From assembly GCA_964543795.1 (NCBI GenBank), contig CAZIZN010000031.1, positions 3,502 through 67,501 on the forward strand: a DNA stretch of 64,000 nucleotides. The letters run 5' to 3'. The position numbers and the translations under genes were made by a program. This stretch comes from JACKIC01 sp964543795 (GTDB taxonomy: Bacteria > Planctomycetota > UBA1135 > UBA2386). Below, in pieces: positions 9,111 to 18,080 of this stretch (its first letter is position 1; each line of letters starts with the position of its first letter). A model generated the notes under the pieces. That model searched no databases. It saw only the letters and a list, made by a program, of their open reading frames with translations, and was not told the origin of the DNA.

Positions 9111-10343
9111 TCACAGCGACTGCCAAGGGATCGCCGTGATGCGATCTTCGAGCTGCAGTGGGCGCGGGGTGCGGCAGACCACGTAGCCGTGACTGCAGGT
9201 CGCGCGATGTTCGTCGAGGAACGTGCGCAGATGCCGGCAGTCGAGCGTGGTCGGCCGTTCGGTCCACTTGACCTCGATGGGGGTCACCTTGCCGGCCTCT
9301 TCGACGACGAAGTCGACCTCTGATCCGTCCTTCGTGCGCAGGAAGTGCAGCGAGCCCTTGCCTCGATACTGCAGGCGCTTCCAGAGTTCGATGCCGACCC
9401 ACTGCTCGAACAGCGGGCCTGGATCGGTCTTCACGGTGCCTCGAGTGAGCGGCAGCCCTGCGGCGGCATGCCGCACGCCGAGGTCGAACAGGTAGAAGCG
9501 GGGCGTCGACAGCACGTTCTTGCGTGGGCTCTTGGACCAGGCCGGAACCGAGAAGCCGACGAACATGTCCTCGAGCAGCTGGTAGTGGCTCTTCACGGTC
9601 GGCTGCGACACGCCGGAATCCCGCGAGATCGCGGCGTGGTTGACGATGTGCCCCGACTCGCGGGCCGCCAGGTGCAGGAAGCGGAGGAATGCGGCCCAGT
9701 CCTTCACCAGGGCTTCGCGGCGGATCTCCTCCTCGAGGTGCGCGGTCGCGTAGCTGCGCAGCAGCGTGCCCCGGTCGCGCTCCGCGGCCGTGACGACGCC
9801 GGGCAACTCGCCGTAGAGCAGGCGCGTCTCGAGGTCCGCGGCGGGGAACGGCTTCTCGGGCGCGGTTCGCCAGCGCAGGGGCCACAGGGTCTGCGGCGGC
9901 TGTGTTGCGTCGGCGGGATGCTCGGCCAGCGTCAGCGGGAAGAGCCGGTGCAGCATGCACCGGCCGGGGAGCAGGTTGGTGCCGCTCCGGCGCAGTTTGC
10001 GCGACGAGCTGCCGCACAGGACGAAGTGCCAGCGGCGCCGGTCGTGGTCGTAGAGGTGCTGCACGGCATCGAACAGCGCTGGGACGTTCTGGGCCTCGTC
10101 GACGACCACGTGGATCGGGCCGCGCCGCTTGGGCATGGCCTTGCACTCGGCGGTGAACGTGCCTGGATCGGCGAGGAATCGCGCCCGCAGGCCCGGTTCG
10201 GCGAGGTCGTAGAAGACCGTGTCCGGGGGCAGTGCTGCGCGCAGCAGCGTCGACTTGCCCGTCTGCCGGGCGCCGAACAGGATGTGCACGAACGGGCGCT
10301 TCAGCGCCGTGGCGAAGGGGCGCTGGTACCAGCGAGCGAACAT
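9111..10343 (-). CDS. AAA ATPase with C-terminal DUF4143 domain
   Basis: A 410-residue protein of the large ATP-binding/DUF4143 family. The N-terminal AAA domain has Walker A in FGARQTGKSTLL (residues about 24-35) and Walker B in VVVDEAQNVPALFD. The middle shows a degenerate winged-helix segment (SRDSGVSQPTVKSHYQLL). The C-terminal DUF4143 part ends in a nuclease-like fold motif (GSEVDFVVEEAGKVTPIEVKW) resembling the E-V-D...E-V-K core of PD-(D/E)XK enzymes. The family is widespread, horizontally mobile and of unclear function. The gene is convergent with the sigma factor gene, and its upstream region carries a nested inverted repeat at 10360-10427. Confidence 0.9.
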   Translation of the reverse strand: MFARWYQRPFATALKRPFVHILFGARQTGKSTLLRAALPPDTVFYDLAEPGLRARFLADPGTFTAECKAMPKRRGPIHVVVDEAQNVPALFDAVQHLYDHDRRRWHFVLCGSSSRKLRRSGTNLLPGRCMLHRLFPLTLAEHPADATQPPQTLWPLRWRTAPEKPFPAADLETRLLYGELPGVVTAAERDRGTLLRSYATAHLEEEIRREALVKDWAAFLRFLHLAARESGHIVNHAAISRDSGVSQPTVKSHYQLLEDMFVGFSVPAWSKSPRKNVLSTPRFYLFDLGVRHAAAGLPLTRGTVKTDPGPLFEQWVGIELWKRLQYRGKGSLHFLRTKDGSEVDFVVEEAGKVTPIEVKWTERPTTLDCRHLRTFLDEHRATCSHGYVVCRTPRPLQLEDRITAIPWQSL

Positions 10344-10359
10344 CCTGCCAATCTAGCAT

Positions 10360-10427
10360 GGCGAGGAATCTAAAGGCGACTTTGAAATCCTCGCCCCTTT
10401 TCAAAGTGGCCTACCAGATTCCTCGCC
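10360..10427. repeat. Nested imperfect inverted repeat upstream of the DUF4143 ATPase gene
   Basis: The outer arms GGCGAGGAATCT (10360-10371) and AGATTCCTCGCC (10416-10427) are perfectly complementary over 12 bp. Inner arms with ACTTTGAAA (10379-10387) and TTTCAAAGT (10399-10407) are also perfectly complementary, each flanked by GGC/GCC. The loop contains one more TCCTCGCC. The structure begins 17 bp upstream of the ATPase ATG (10343), so it could be an autoregulatory operator or an mRNA leader hairpin. Confidence 0.85.
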
Positions 10428-10601
10428 GCTTCCGCGCTTGCTCCGGCGCGGGGATGGCGGCGCCGCGTCGCGTCGAGCAGGCATGCTTCGAGGAGGCCGT
10501 GAGACAGGGAGAATGTAGCGCGGACAGCGTGTGCCACGACCCCGCCGTGCGACACTGCGCCGCCGTCCCGCTCGCTCCGTCCCGCCCGCCAGGTGCACAC
10601 C

Positions 10602-11711
10602 ATGCGAACCCGTCGCGACTTCCTCGGTTCCGGTCTCGGTCTCGGCGCCTGCGCGCTGCTCTCACCTGCCGAGCCCCTGTTCGCCCCGCGCAAGAAGAAG
10701 GTCCTGATCCTCGGCGGCACCGGGTTCGTCGGCCCGCACCAGGTGCAGGCCCTGCTCGCGCGCGGCCACGAGGTCGCGGTCTTCAACCGCGGCAAGAGCG
10801 GCAAGGGCATGTTCGGCAAGGACGTCGAAGAACTGGTCGGCGACCGCGCCGCCGATCTCACGGCGCTGCAGGGGCGCACGTGGGACGCCGTCATCGACGA
10901 GTCCGCCTCGCAGAGCAGCGCCCCCGAATGGGTGCAGAAGTCGGCGACGCTGCTCGCCGACAAGGTCGGGCAGTACCTGTTCGTGTCGACGCGCTCGGTC
11001 TACGCCGACACCAGCCGCGTGCCGATGACCGCCGACGCGCCCGTGCTGACCCGCGAGAACAGCCCCATCGCCGAGGGCCGCCCGCTGAGCTACGGCCACG
11101 CCAAGGCCTACGCCGAGAAGGCCGCGCACGCGGCGATGCCCGGCCGCGTCACCGTCGTCCGCCCCGGCCTCATCATCGGCCCCGGCGACGACACCGACCG
11201 GTTCACGTACTGGCCCGTGCGCATCGCCCGCGGCGGCGAAGTGCTCGCACCCGGCGACGGCACCGACCACGTGCAGAACATCGACGTGCGCGACCTCGTC
11301 GAGTTCCAACTGCGGCTGATCGAGGCGCGCACGTTCGGCGTGTTCAACGCCGTCGGCCCGCAGGGCGGCCAGCCGTTCGCCACGTTCCTCGCGAGCATCG
11401 CCAAGGGTGTGGCGGCCGAGCCGACGTTCGTCTGGGTCGACGCCGAGTTCCTGGCCGCGAACGGCGCGCGCCCCTACAGCCGCGAACTGCCCGCGTTCCA
11501 GGTCATGCGCGGCCGCACCGCGGGCTTCGCGCGCTTCGACCTCACGAAGGAGATCGCCGCCGGGTTGACGTTCCGCGCGACGGACGTCACCGCGCGCGAG
11601 ACGCTGGCGTGGTGGAAGACGCTGCCGGAGGAACGGCGCGCGAAGCCGAAGGCGGGGTTGAGTGCGGAGCGGGAGCGGGAGTTGTTGGCGGCGTGGCGGG
11701 CGCGCAAGTGA
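10602..11711 (+). CDS. Tat-exported NAD-dependent epimerase/dehydratase
   Basis: A 369-residue short-chain dehydrogenase of the extended (epimerase) type. The start at ATG 10602 gives a clean twin-arginine signal, MRTRRDFLGSGLGLGACALL, so the enzyme should be exported folded with its cofactor. The Rossmann nucleotide-binding loop is LILGGTGFVGPHQ and the catalytic Tyr-x-x-x-Lys is in SYGHAKAY (residues about 165-172). Family members epimerise, dehydrate or reduce nucleotide sugars; the substrate here is unknown. Tat-targeted epimerases are common in Planctomycetes. A GTG nine bases earlier (10593) is an alternative start, but AGGTG upstream fits the ATG better. Confidence 0.9.
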   Translation: MRTRRDFLGSGLGLGACALLSPAEPLFAPRKKKVLILGGTGFVGPHQVQALLARGHEVAVFNRGKSGKGMFGKDVEELVGDRAADLTALQGRTWDAVIDESASQSSAPEWVQKSATLLADKVGQYLFVSTRSVYADTSRVPMTADAPVLTRENSPIAEGRPLSYGHAKAYAEKAAHAAMPGRVTVVRPGLIIGPGDDTDRFTYWPVRIARGGEVLAPGDGTDHVQNIDVRDLVEFQLRLIEARTFGVFNAVGPQGGQPFATFLASIAKGVAAEPTFVWVDAEFLAANGARPYSRELPAFQVMRGRTAGFARFDLTKEIAAGLTFRATDVTARETLAWWKTLPEERRAKPKAGLSAERERELLAAWRARK

Positions 11712-11726
11712 GGTTTCGCCTTCTCG

Positions 11727-11769
11727 CCCGGGTAGGAATGGGCCCGGCTCGCGGCGACCACTACCCGGG
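11727..11769. terminator. Possible hairpin terminator after the epimerase gene
   Basis: CCCGGGTAG (11727-11735) is repeated as its inverse CTACCCGGG (11761-11769), a 9-bp perfect stem with a 25-nt loop, 16 bp after the epimerase stop. There is no T-run, so intrinsic termination is uncertain. Confidence 0.35.
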
Positions 11770-11947
11770 GTGAGACCCGCGGGCTCCCGCACGGCGTCGC
11801 ACGACCCACGGTCGGGGCGAGGGCGGTGTAGAGCCCTGCACACCGGAGCGTCACCCGTGGGCGCGGGTCGGTCCGCGCGCGGGGCGGTGCGAACGATGCC
11901 ATGCTGGCACCATCGGACCGACTCCGCATACTCGTTCGTCCATCGCG

Positions 11948-14900
11948 ATGCCGAGGAAACCCAGCCAGCGCCTGCCCGATCCCGAGCGCGTTCTCGCCGG
12001 TCGCGCAACGGTGCGCATCGAACAACTGTTCGAACTCATCAGGCAGGTCAATCCGACCGACTCCGGACTCGCGGGCGCCGAACGAGACGCGGCCTACTCG
12101 GTCAAGGCGCGCCTGCAGAGCTTGCTGATCGAACGGTTCGGCGAGCAGTTGCACATCACGGAGGTCGGCGGCAGCGAGGGCAGCGTCATCGGCATTCGCC
12201 ATCGCACCTACGACAGGGACGCCTGCCACGCGGTCGTGCACCAGCTCTCCGAAGCGGCCCGAGCGTGGGTCCGCTGGCAACGGGACACGGCGGCAGAGGC
12301 GGTGTCCGACATCGCCCCGAAGCCTCTGCCCACGCGGCCGCCGGCGGCGCCGATCTCGTCCGACGAAGGTCTCGCCGCCGGCGAGCGCAGACTCGCCGAG
12401 TACGACTTCGACGGCGCCCGCCAGGCGTTCGAGGCCAGCCTGCATTCGCCTGTCGCAGCCGAACGCGCGCGGGCGGCGAGGCTCTTGCTCATCCTGCTCG
12501 TCGAACATCTCGCCGACTGCAGCGCCGCGATTGCGCTCGGGACCAGTCTCGACGTCGATCAGCTCGCCGATCCCGACGTGCGTTGCCTGCTCGCGTTCGC
12601 GCACGCGACGGCCGGCGACCACGAAGAGGCGAAGCGCCTGCTCGGACGGCTCAGCGGCGAGCGCGCCGATGCCGCAGCGCTCGGGTTGGCCGCGCGGGCA
12701 CTCGAAGCCGCCGAACTCGACGAGTGCGAGCGTTGGGCGGAACGCATTCCCCCCGCGAGCGGCATGCGGCCGCGCGCGATGTCGTTGCTCGCCGCGGTGC
12801 GTTCCCGGCGCGCGGAGGCCGGTCGGGCACTCGAACCGGTCCTGCGTGCGGCGCAGGCGAGCGGCGACCTCGCGGCGATCGAGCGTGCGGCGCACGAGCT
12901 GCTTGCGGTGGATCCCGAGAGCGCCGTCGGCAGCGCGGCACTGCGCGACGTGCGTACGGCCGTCGATGCGCGCGAGCGCGCGACGCGGCTCGAACTCGTG
13001 CGACGGCTGCTCGAGTCCGGCGATCTGGCGGGTGCCCGGATCGCCCACCGCGGGCTGCCGGTCGGCGACGGCGAGGCGGCGGAACTGCTGGCTGCGATCG
13101 TGGCGGCCGAGGCCCAGGCGCACTCGGCGGCGCGCGACAGGCAGGTCGCGACGATCGTGCGCCAACTCGAGGCCGGCGTCGACGAGGCCGTCGTCGAGGC
13201 GGTGTGGAGCTGCGCGCCCGGGGTGGTCGAGGTCGTGCGTTCTCGCGTGCTGCATCCGGCCGCGCGGTGGTTGTTCACGTTCGCGCCCGAACGTGGGCGC
13301 GGTGCTGCGGCGGCGGTCGCTGGGGCCGCGGTGGCGCTGGCGGCGGCATCGACAGCCTTCGAGTCGAACGATCCGGATGCCGCGCGCCGGCACCTCGTCG
13401 GGCACGAGACCACGGTCGTCCGCAGCCGAGCCGCCAAGGACCTGCTCGCGCGCATCGACGGCGCGCTGGCAGAGGCCCGGCGACGGGCCGCCCGCCAACG
13501 GCTGCGCACCGCCGCGGAACTGGCCATCGCCGATCCGGCCGGAGCGCTGGCGATGCTGCGACCGATCGAGCCGCAGCACCTCGATCCGGAAGACCGGGCG
13601 CAGCGAGAGCGCCTCCTGTCCGAGCTGGCCACGCGTTGCGCCGTACTCGCCGCCGAGCAGCGCGTTCGTGAAGCGTTGGACCGCGGCGACCTGTTCGCGG
13701 CGCGCGCCGAGACGAAGGCTCTGCTGTCGCTCGACGACAGCGCCGCGCGATCGACCGAGGTGGCCGAGCTGGACCGTCGTATCCGCAGCCAATGGGTCGA
13801 GACCGAGTGCAAGGGCGAGGTCCTGCTGTCGCCGCACTGGCGACCGCCGGGATCCCGCGATTCATGCCGCCCGGCGAACGGCATCGCCGACGGCATCGTG
13901 GTCGCCGAGCAGGCAGCGGGGCGCGTGTCCTTGCACGAACTGCACCCGGATCATCGGACCAATCGCACGTGGGTGGTGACGCCGCCGGAACCGTTCGAAC
14001 TGCTGCACACGCACGTCCAAGGCACCATCGTCTGGCTCGTGGGCCGACAGTCGATCCTGCACTTCGACCTCGCGACGGGCCGCCCCGTCGGACTGCGTCG
14101 GTTCGAGGCGCTGGAGCGCGTGCGCGATGTCGAGAGCGCATTGCCGATCCCCGGGACCACGCGCATCTGGGTGGCGACCCGCCACGGCGCCTGGCTCGTC
14201 GATGCGGAGCGATGGCGAATCGAGAAGCAGATCGACGAGTGTCAGGCCGTCTCTCCGTTGTGGGGCGGCAGCGAGCCCGCAGTCTTCTACTCGCGTCATC
14301 TCGTCGACTACGTGAGTGCCTCCGTGGACGGCAGCCCGATTCGTCGCTACCGGGCTGCGCAGCTGTTCGAGGGCGCGACCGCCCGCCCTTGTGGTGCAGG
14401 CGCGGCGGTGCTGCGCAAGGTGTGGGACGGCACGAACGGCGCGCCGATGCTGCGCGTCGGCGCGATCCTGCCGCAGGGTGGCGGCTTCGGCGAGATCGAC
14501 CTCGGGCGGGTTCGGGCCAATGCGGGCACGTCGATCGTGTCGAGCCGCGAGGCGGATCGTGTGTTCGTCGTCGCGGAACTGCTCGAGGGGGGGCGTCAGT
14601 TGATCTGCGTGGAGACGGGGCACCAGGGAGTGACCGAGCACTGGCGCTTGTCGCTCGAGGGGGCCGTGGGACTCTACGGCGACTGCCGGGGCGAGGTGGC
14701 TCATGCGCTGCACCATCGCGGCGAGGATGTCGAACTCGTGCGGCTCTCGGCGACGAACCCGTTCGCTGGCGCCGCGACCCGGCGGCGACATGCGGTGACC
14801 ACGCCTCGCGGCGGCCAGGCCTTCGCCGGCAGCAACGCCTGCGCTGCATTCGACTGCCCCTGGCTCGCGCCCGAACTCGACGAACGAACCGCTGCCTGTC

Positions 14901-15799
14901 GCGATCTGTCGCCCATGCTCGCATCTGCCGCTCCGAGCGAGCGCATCGCTGCCTTGCTCGACTCCGGACTCGACCTGCTGAGCGTCGCCGCGCTGCACCG
15001 GTGCGGCCTGCTCGACGGTCTCGACGAGGCCGTCATCGATCGCGCCGTGGACCCTGCCCGGTCGCCGGCGCACGCGCTGCTCTGCGCCGAGATCCACGCG
15101 GGCGCGGGGCGGATCCAGCAGTCCTTGACACACCTGGTCCATGCCGTGGACGCCGCGCCGGGCGCCGTTCGCCAACACGCTCTGCACGTGCGCGCCCTCT
15201 GCCGTCTGATCCTCGGCGACGACGTCCAGGCGCGTGTCGACGGCCTGCTCGCCGACGGCATCGGAGAGGGCGAGTGCAGGCTGCAGGACCTGCGCGACTT
15301 CCTCGCCCGCGGGTCCTTGCCCGGTTCGGCCGCCGCTGCCGGACCGGGGGGCCGCTCCGGGTCGGGGCGCACAGCGACGACCGACCCCGTGCTCGCGCTC
15401 GCCGACAGCGACGACCTGCCCGACCCCGTGCCGCTGCGGGTGCTGCGCAAGGGGGAACTGGGCGCGTTCTTCGACGGCTTCGTCGCGGCGCTGTGCAGCC
15501 AGGCCGAACGGTGCTGGGCCTCCGGCAACCACATTCGCCTCATGGGCGTCGTGATGTCGTCGGAGCTGCCTGCGGCCAGGGCCCTTGCGGTCGCCGGTGA
15601 GCAACTGCTCGGGATCCGTCAGGAGGGTGACTACGTGGTGCTCGCGCTGCCCCTCGCGGCGGCCGTGCGACGCATCGCGCGATGGCCGATCGCCATTGCG
15701 ACGCTGCTGTCTCGCACGGTGTTCGAGGGCTCCTACAGGCAGTTCCCGTTGGTCGTGGTGCGGAGCGGGGAGATCGGGTTCGGCAACATCACGGCGTGA
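11948..15799 (+). CDS. Large orphan protein with TPR-like helices and beta-propeller region
   Basis: A 1283-residue cytoplasmic-looking protein (no signal peptide or membrane segment). Residues about 130-580 are Ala/Leu/Glu-rich helical repeats of TPR character (for example AHATAGDHEEAKRLLGRL). Residues about 615-980 are beta-rich with repeated hydrophobic-Trp/Val strands (VQGTIVWLVGRQSILHFDLA, TRIWVATRHGAWLVDAERW), consistent with a WD40/PQQ-like beta-propeller. The C-terminal 300 residues return to helices and end in a compact region (LRVLRKGELGAFFDGFVAAL to VRSGEIGFGNITA). No catalytic motif is seen. It stands alone between the epimerase gene and the convergent transporter. The MoxR-vWA-beta-propeller ternary systems contain propellers of this general kind, but no moxR or vWA gene is nearby, so that assignment is not made. 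Confidence 0.7.
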   Translation: MPRKPSQRLPDPERVLAGRATVRIEQLFELIRQVNPTDSGLAGAERDAAYSVKARLQSLLIERFGEQLHITEVGGSEGSVIGIRHRTYDRDACHAVVHQLSEAARAWVRWQRDTAAEAVSDIAPKPLPTRPPAAPISSDEGLAAGERRLAEYDFDGARQAFEASLHSPVAAERARAARLLLILLVEHLADCSAAIALGTSLDVDQLADPDVRCLLAFAHATAGDHEEAKRLLGRLSGERADAAALGLAARALEAAELDECERWAERIPPASGMRPRAMSLLAAVRSRRAEAGRALEPVLRAAQASGDLAAIERAAHELLAVDPESAVGSAALRDVRTAVDARERATRLELVRRLLESGDLAGARIAHRGLPVGDGEAAELLAAIVAAEAQAHSAARDRQVATIVRQLEAGVDEAVVEAVWSCAPGVVEVVRSRVLHPAARWLFTFAPERGRGAAAAVAGAAVALAAASTAFESNDPDAARRHLVGHETTVVRSRAAKDLLARIDGALAEARRRAARQRLRTAAELAIADPAGALAMLRPIEPQHLDPEDRAQRERLLSELATRCAVLAAEQRVREALDRGDLFAARAETKALLSLDDSAARSTEVAELDRRIRSQWVETECKGEVLLSPHWRPPGSRDSCRPANGIADGIVVAEQAAGRVSLHELHPDHRTNRTWVVTPPEPFELLHTHVQGTIVWLVGRQSILHFDLATGRPVGLRRFEALERVRDVESALPIPGTTRIWVATRHGAWLVDAERWRIEKQIDECQAVSPLWGGSEPAVFYSRHLVDYVSASVDGSPIRRYRAAQLFEGATARPCGAGAAVLRKVWDGTNGAPMLRVGAILPQGGGFGEIDLGRVRANAGTSIVSSREADRVFVVAELLEGGRQLICVETGHQGVTEHWRLSLEGAVGLYGDCRGEVAHALHHRGEDVELVRLSATNPFAGAATRRRHAVTTPRGGQAFAGSNACAAFDCPWLAPELDERTAACRDLSPMLASAAPSERIAALLDSGLDLLSVAALHRCGLLDGLDEAVIDRAVDPARSPAHALLCAEIHAGAGRIQQSLTHLVHAVDAAPGAVRQHALHVRALCRLILGDDVQARVDGLLADGIGEGECRLQDLRDFLARGSLPGSAAAAGPGGRSGSGRTATTDPVLALADSDDLPDPVPLRVLRKGELGAFFDGFVAALCSQAERCWASGNHIRLMGVVMSSELPAARALAVAGEQLLGIRQEGDYVVLALPLAAAVRRIARWPIAIATLLSRTVFEGSYRQFPLVVVRSGEIGFGNITA

Positions 15800-15923
15800 G
15801 TCCCGCGGGCGCGGATCGAGCTGGCGACGCTGCCGCGCCGAGCAGGCGCGGCTCTTCGAGTTCCACCGCGATGCCGTGTTCCTGCGTGCGAAGGTCGCTG
15901 CGCGGTAGCCGCGCAGTGCTGCT

Positions 15924-17747
15924 TCACCCCTGCTTCAGCGGGAACAGCCAAGGCACCATCACGACGGTCGCCACCATCACCCACAGCAGCAGCGGCAGTC
16001 CGGCGCGCAGCAGATCCCGTTGTCGGTATCCGCCCGCACCCCACACCAGCATCAGCGAAGCCGACGCCATCGGCGTGAGGAACGAGCACGTCGCCGCGAT
16101 CGCGACCGTCATCGCGAACGGTTCCGGCCGCACCGCCATCGCCGCCGCGAGCTGCAGCGCCACGGGCGCCATCAGCACCGCCGTCGCCGCGCCCGACAGG
16201 AACGCGCCGAGCCCCGCGGTCGCCGCGAACAGGATCGCCATGACCGCGTGCGGGCCCAGCGCACCGACGGTGCCCTGCAGCCAGCCCACCGCCAGACCGA
16301 GCAGGTCCGTCCGGCCGAGCGCGCCGGCGAGCGGCAACATGCCGGCGATCAGCACGAGCGTGTGCCACGACATCGACTGGTAGATGGTCGGCAGGTCGAT
16401 GCAACGCGTCGTCACGAGTGCCAGTGCCGCGAGGAACGCGATCGTGGTCATGGGCGCCAGGCCCAGCGTCGCCGTCGCGATCATCGCGACGACGACCGCG
16501 ATGGCGAACGGCAGCCGCGCGCGCGCCGGCGCGAAGGTCGCCAGCTCGGCCGGCAACCGCAGCACGACGAAATCGTGCGCGGCCTGCTTGAGGTTCCGGA
16601 TGCGCGACCACGGCCCGCTGACCAGCAGCAGGTCCGCAGCGCGCAGCCGCTGGTGTTCGAAGTCTGCGAGCCCCTGGCCGTCGCGTTGCACGCCGGCGAC
16701 GTGCAGGCCGTGCTGCGAGCGGAAGTTCGCCTCGACGATCGTCCTGCCGACGAGCTTCGAGTCGGGGTGGAGCATCACGACGGCGACGCCGAGGGCGCGT
16801 GCAGCTTCGTCGGGCATCGCCGTGGCGAGCGTCTCGAGGCGACAGTGCTCCGCGGTCTCGGCGAGGGCGGTCGACGTGCCGACGACGACCAGCGCGTCGT
16901 CGGCCTGCAGCACGCGGTCCGGCGTCGGATCGAGCAGTGCCGGCCGCCGGACGTTGCCGCGTTCGATCGCGAGGATGCGGACGCCGAACTGCCGGCCGAT
17001 GCCCGTGTCGCGCACCCGCTTGCCGACCAGCGACGACTCGGGGCGTAGGCGCAGTCGCGCCAGACCGCCGTCGGCGACGAAGCCCGACCACAGTTCGCGC
17101 GCTCGCGGCAGCGCCGCGTCGTCGGCTGCAACGCGCGGCGCGGGCAGGAACCAGCGGGCGCCGACCGTGCAGAGCAGCAACAGACCGGCGACCGCGACCA
17201 TGCCGACCGGCGTGAAGGCGAAGAACGAGAAGCCCGGCCAGCCCGCGGCGCGCAGCTCGGCGTGCACGATGAGGTTCGGAGTGCTCGCGATCAGCACCAT
17301 GGTGCCGCTGACCAGCCCCGCGTAGGCGAGCGGCAGCAGCAGCGAACTCGGTGATTGCCGCTGTTCGTCCGCGACCCGCAGGGCGACCGGCAGGAAGATC
17401 GCGACGACCGCGGTCGAACTCATCAGGCTGCCCGTGGCCGCAGCACCGAGCATCAGCAAGAGCCGCGCGCGCCCGGGCCGTCCGTTCGCGAGGCGGAGGA
17501 TCGTGTTGCCGGCGACCTCGGCGACGCCCGTGCGCGTGAGCGCCTCACCGACGACCAGCAGACTGCCGACCAGGACGACCGTCGTGCTGCCGAAGCCCGC
17601 CACGGCTTCGGTCACGCTGCAGAGGCCGGTGACGACGAGGGCACCGATGACGAGCAGTGCGACGTAGTCGGCGCGCAGTCGGCTGCTGGCGAACAGCAGC
17701 ACGGCCGCGCCGAGGATCGACAGGGCGAGGATCTGGTCGAGGGTCAT
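15924..17747 (-). CDS. SLC13-type (DASS) anion transporter with two RCK_C (TrkA-C) domains
   Basis: A 607-residue inner-membrane carrier. The start is placed at ATG 17747 (MTLDQILALSILGAAVLLFA); further upstream the frame is Pro/His-rich and derives from G-rich DNA. Hydrophobic helices flank two central cytoplasmic RCK_C domains (about residues 205-270, SSLVGKRVRDTGI, and about 290-355, SKLVGRTIVEANF). The two re-entrant transporter halves show S-S-T and S-G-A motifs (GSLMSSTAVVAIFLP, GAFLSGAATAVLMAP). Family members carry sulfate, dicarboxylates or other anions with Na+; specificity cannot be read from the sequence. It is convergent with the large orphan gene. Confidence 0.9.
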   Translation of the reverse strand: MTLDQILALSILGAAVLLFASSRLRADYVALLVIGALVVTGLCSVTEAVAGFGSTTVVLVGSLLVVGEALTRTGVAEVAGNTILRLANGRPGRARLLLMLGAAATGSLMSSTAVVAIFLPVALRVADEQRQSPSSLLLPLAYAGLVSGTMVLIASTPNLIVHAELRAAGWPGFSFFAFTPVGMVAVAGLLLLCTVGARWFLPAPRVAADDAALPRARELWSGFVADGGLARLRLRPESSLVGKRVRDTGIGRQFGVRILAIERGNVRRPALLDPTPDRVLQADDALVVVGTSTALAETAEHCRLETLATAMPDEAARALGVAVVMLHPDSKLVGRTIVEANFRSQHGLHVAGVQRDGQGLADFEHQRLRAADLLLVSGPWSRIRNLKQAAHDFVVLRLPAELATFAPARARLPFAIAVVVAMIATATLGLAPMTTIAFLAALALVTTRCIDLPTIYQSMSWHTLVLIAGMLPLAGALGRTDLLGLAVGWLQGTVGALGPHAVMAILFAATAGLGAFLSGAATAVLMAPVALQLAAAMAVRPEPFAMTVAIAATCSFLTPMASASLMLVWGAGGYRQRDLLRAGLPLLLWVMVATVVMVPWLFPLKQG

Positions 17748-18080
17748 GCGCGGATGCGGGGCGGGGTGATGATGCCGGCGGGGGGGTGGGGGTCTACTGT
17801 GGGGGTGTGTGGGTGGATGGGGATGCGCCTCGGTGGTCAGGTAGAGGCGTGTGGGGGCGGTACCTGGCGCACGAGGAGCGTGCGCAGGATGCGGGTCGTC
17901 AGTCTCGGTTTCCTGCGTGAGATGCCCGAGTAGTTGCTGCTCGTGCACGTCGCTGCGACGGACGAACCCGGCACGCTGCTGCTGCGCAACGGCCTGCTGC
18001 GCAGCGTGGCGTTGCCGCGCGGGACGTTCGCACGTAGGCCAACGAGGTGCGTTCGAGACCCCCGTGGGGTTGGCGGAGGT
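17748..18080. other. Intergenic G-rich region between transporter and HNH gene
   Basis: About 330 bp without a convincing gene. The plus strand at 17778-17823 has at least four closely spaced runs of three or more G (G7, G5, G5, G3, G4), which could form a G-quadruplex just upstream of the minus-strand transporter start. An in-frame extension of the HNH gene back to 17934 is open, but its composition does not look like the HNH protein. Confidence 0.6.

Noticed and set aside
11948..15799. MoxR-vWA-beta-propeller ternary system component
   Set aside because: No moxR or vWA gene in the neighbourhood; the propeller alone is not enough.
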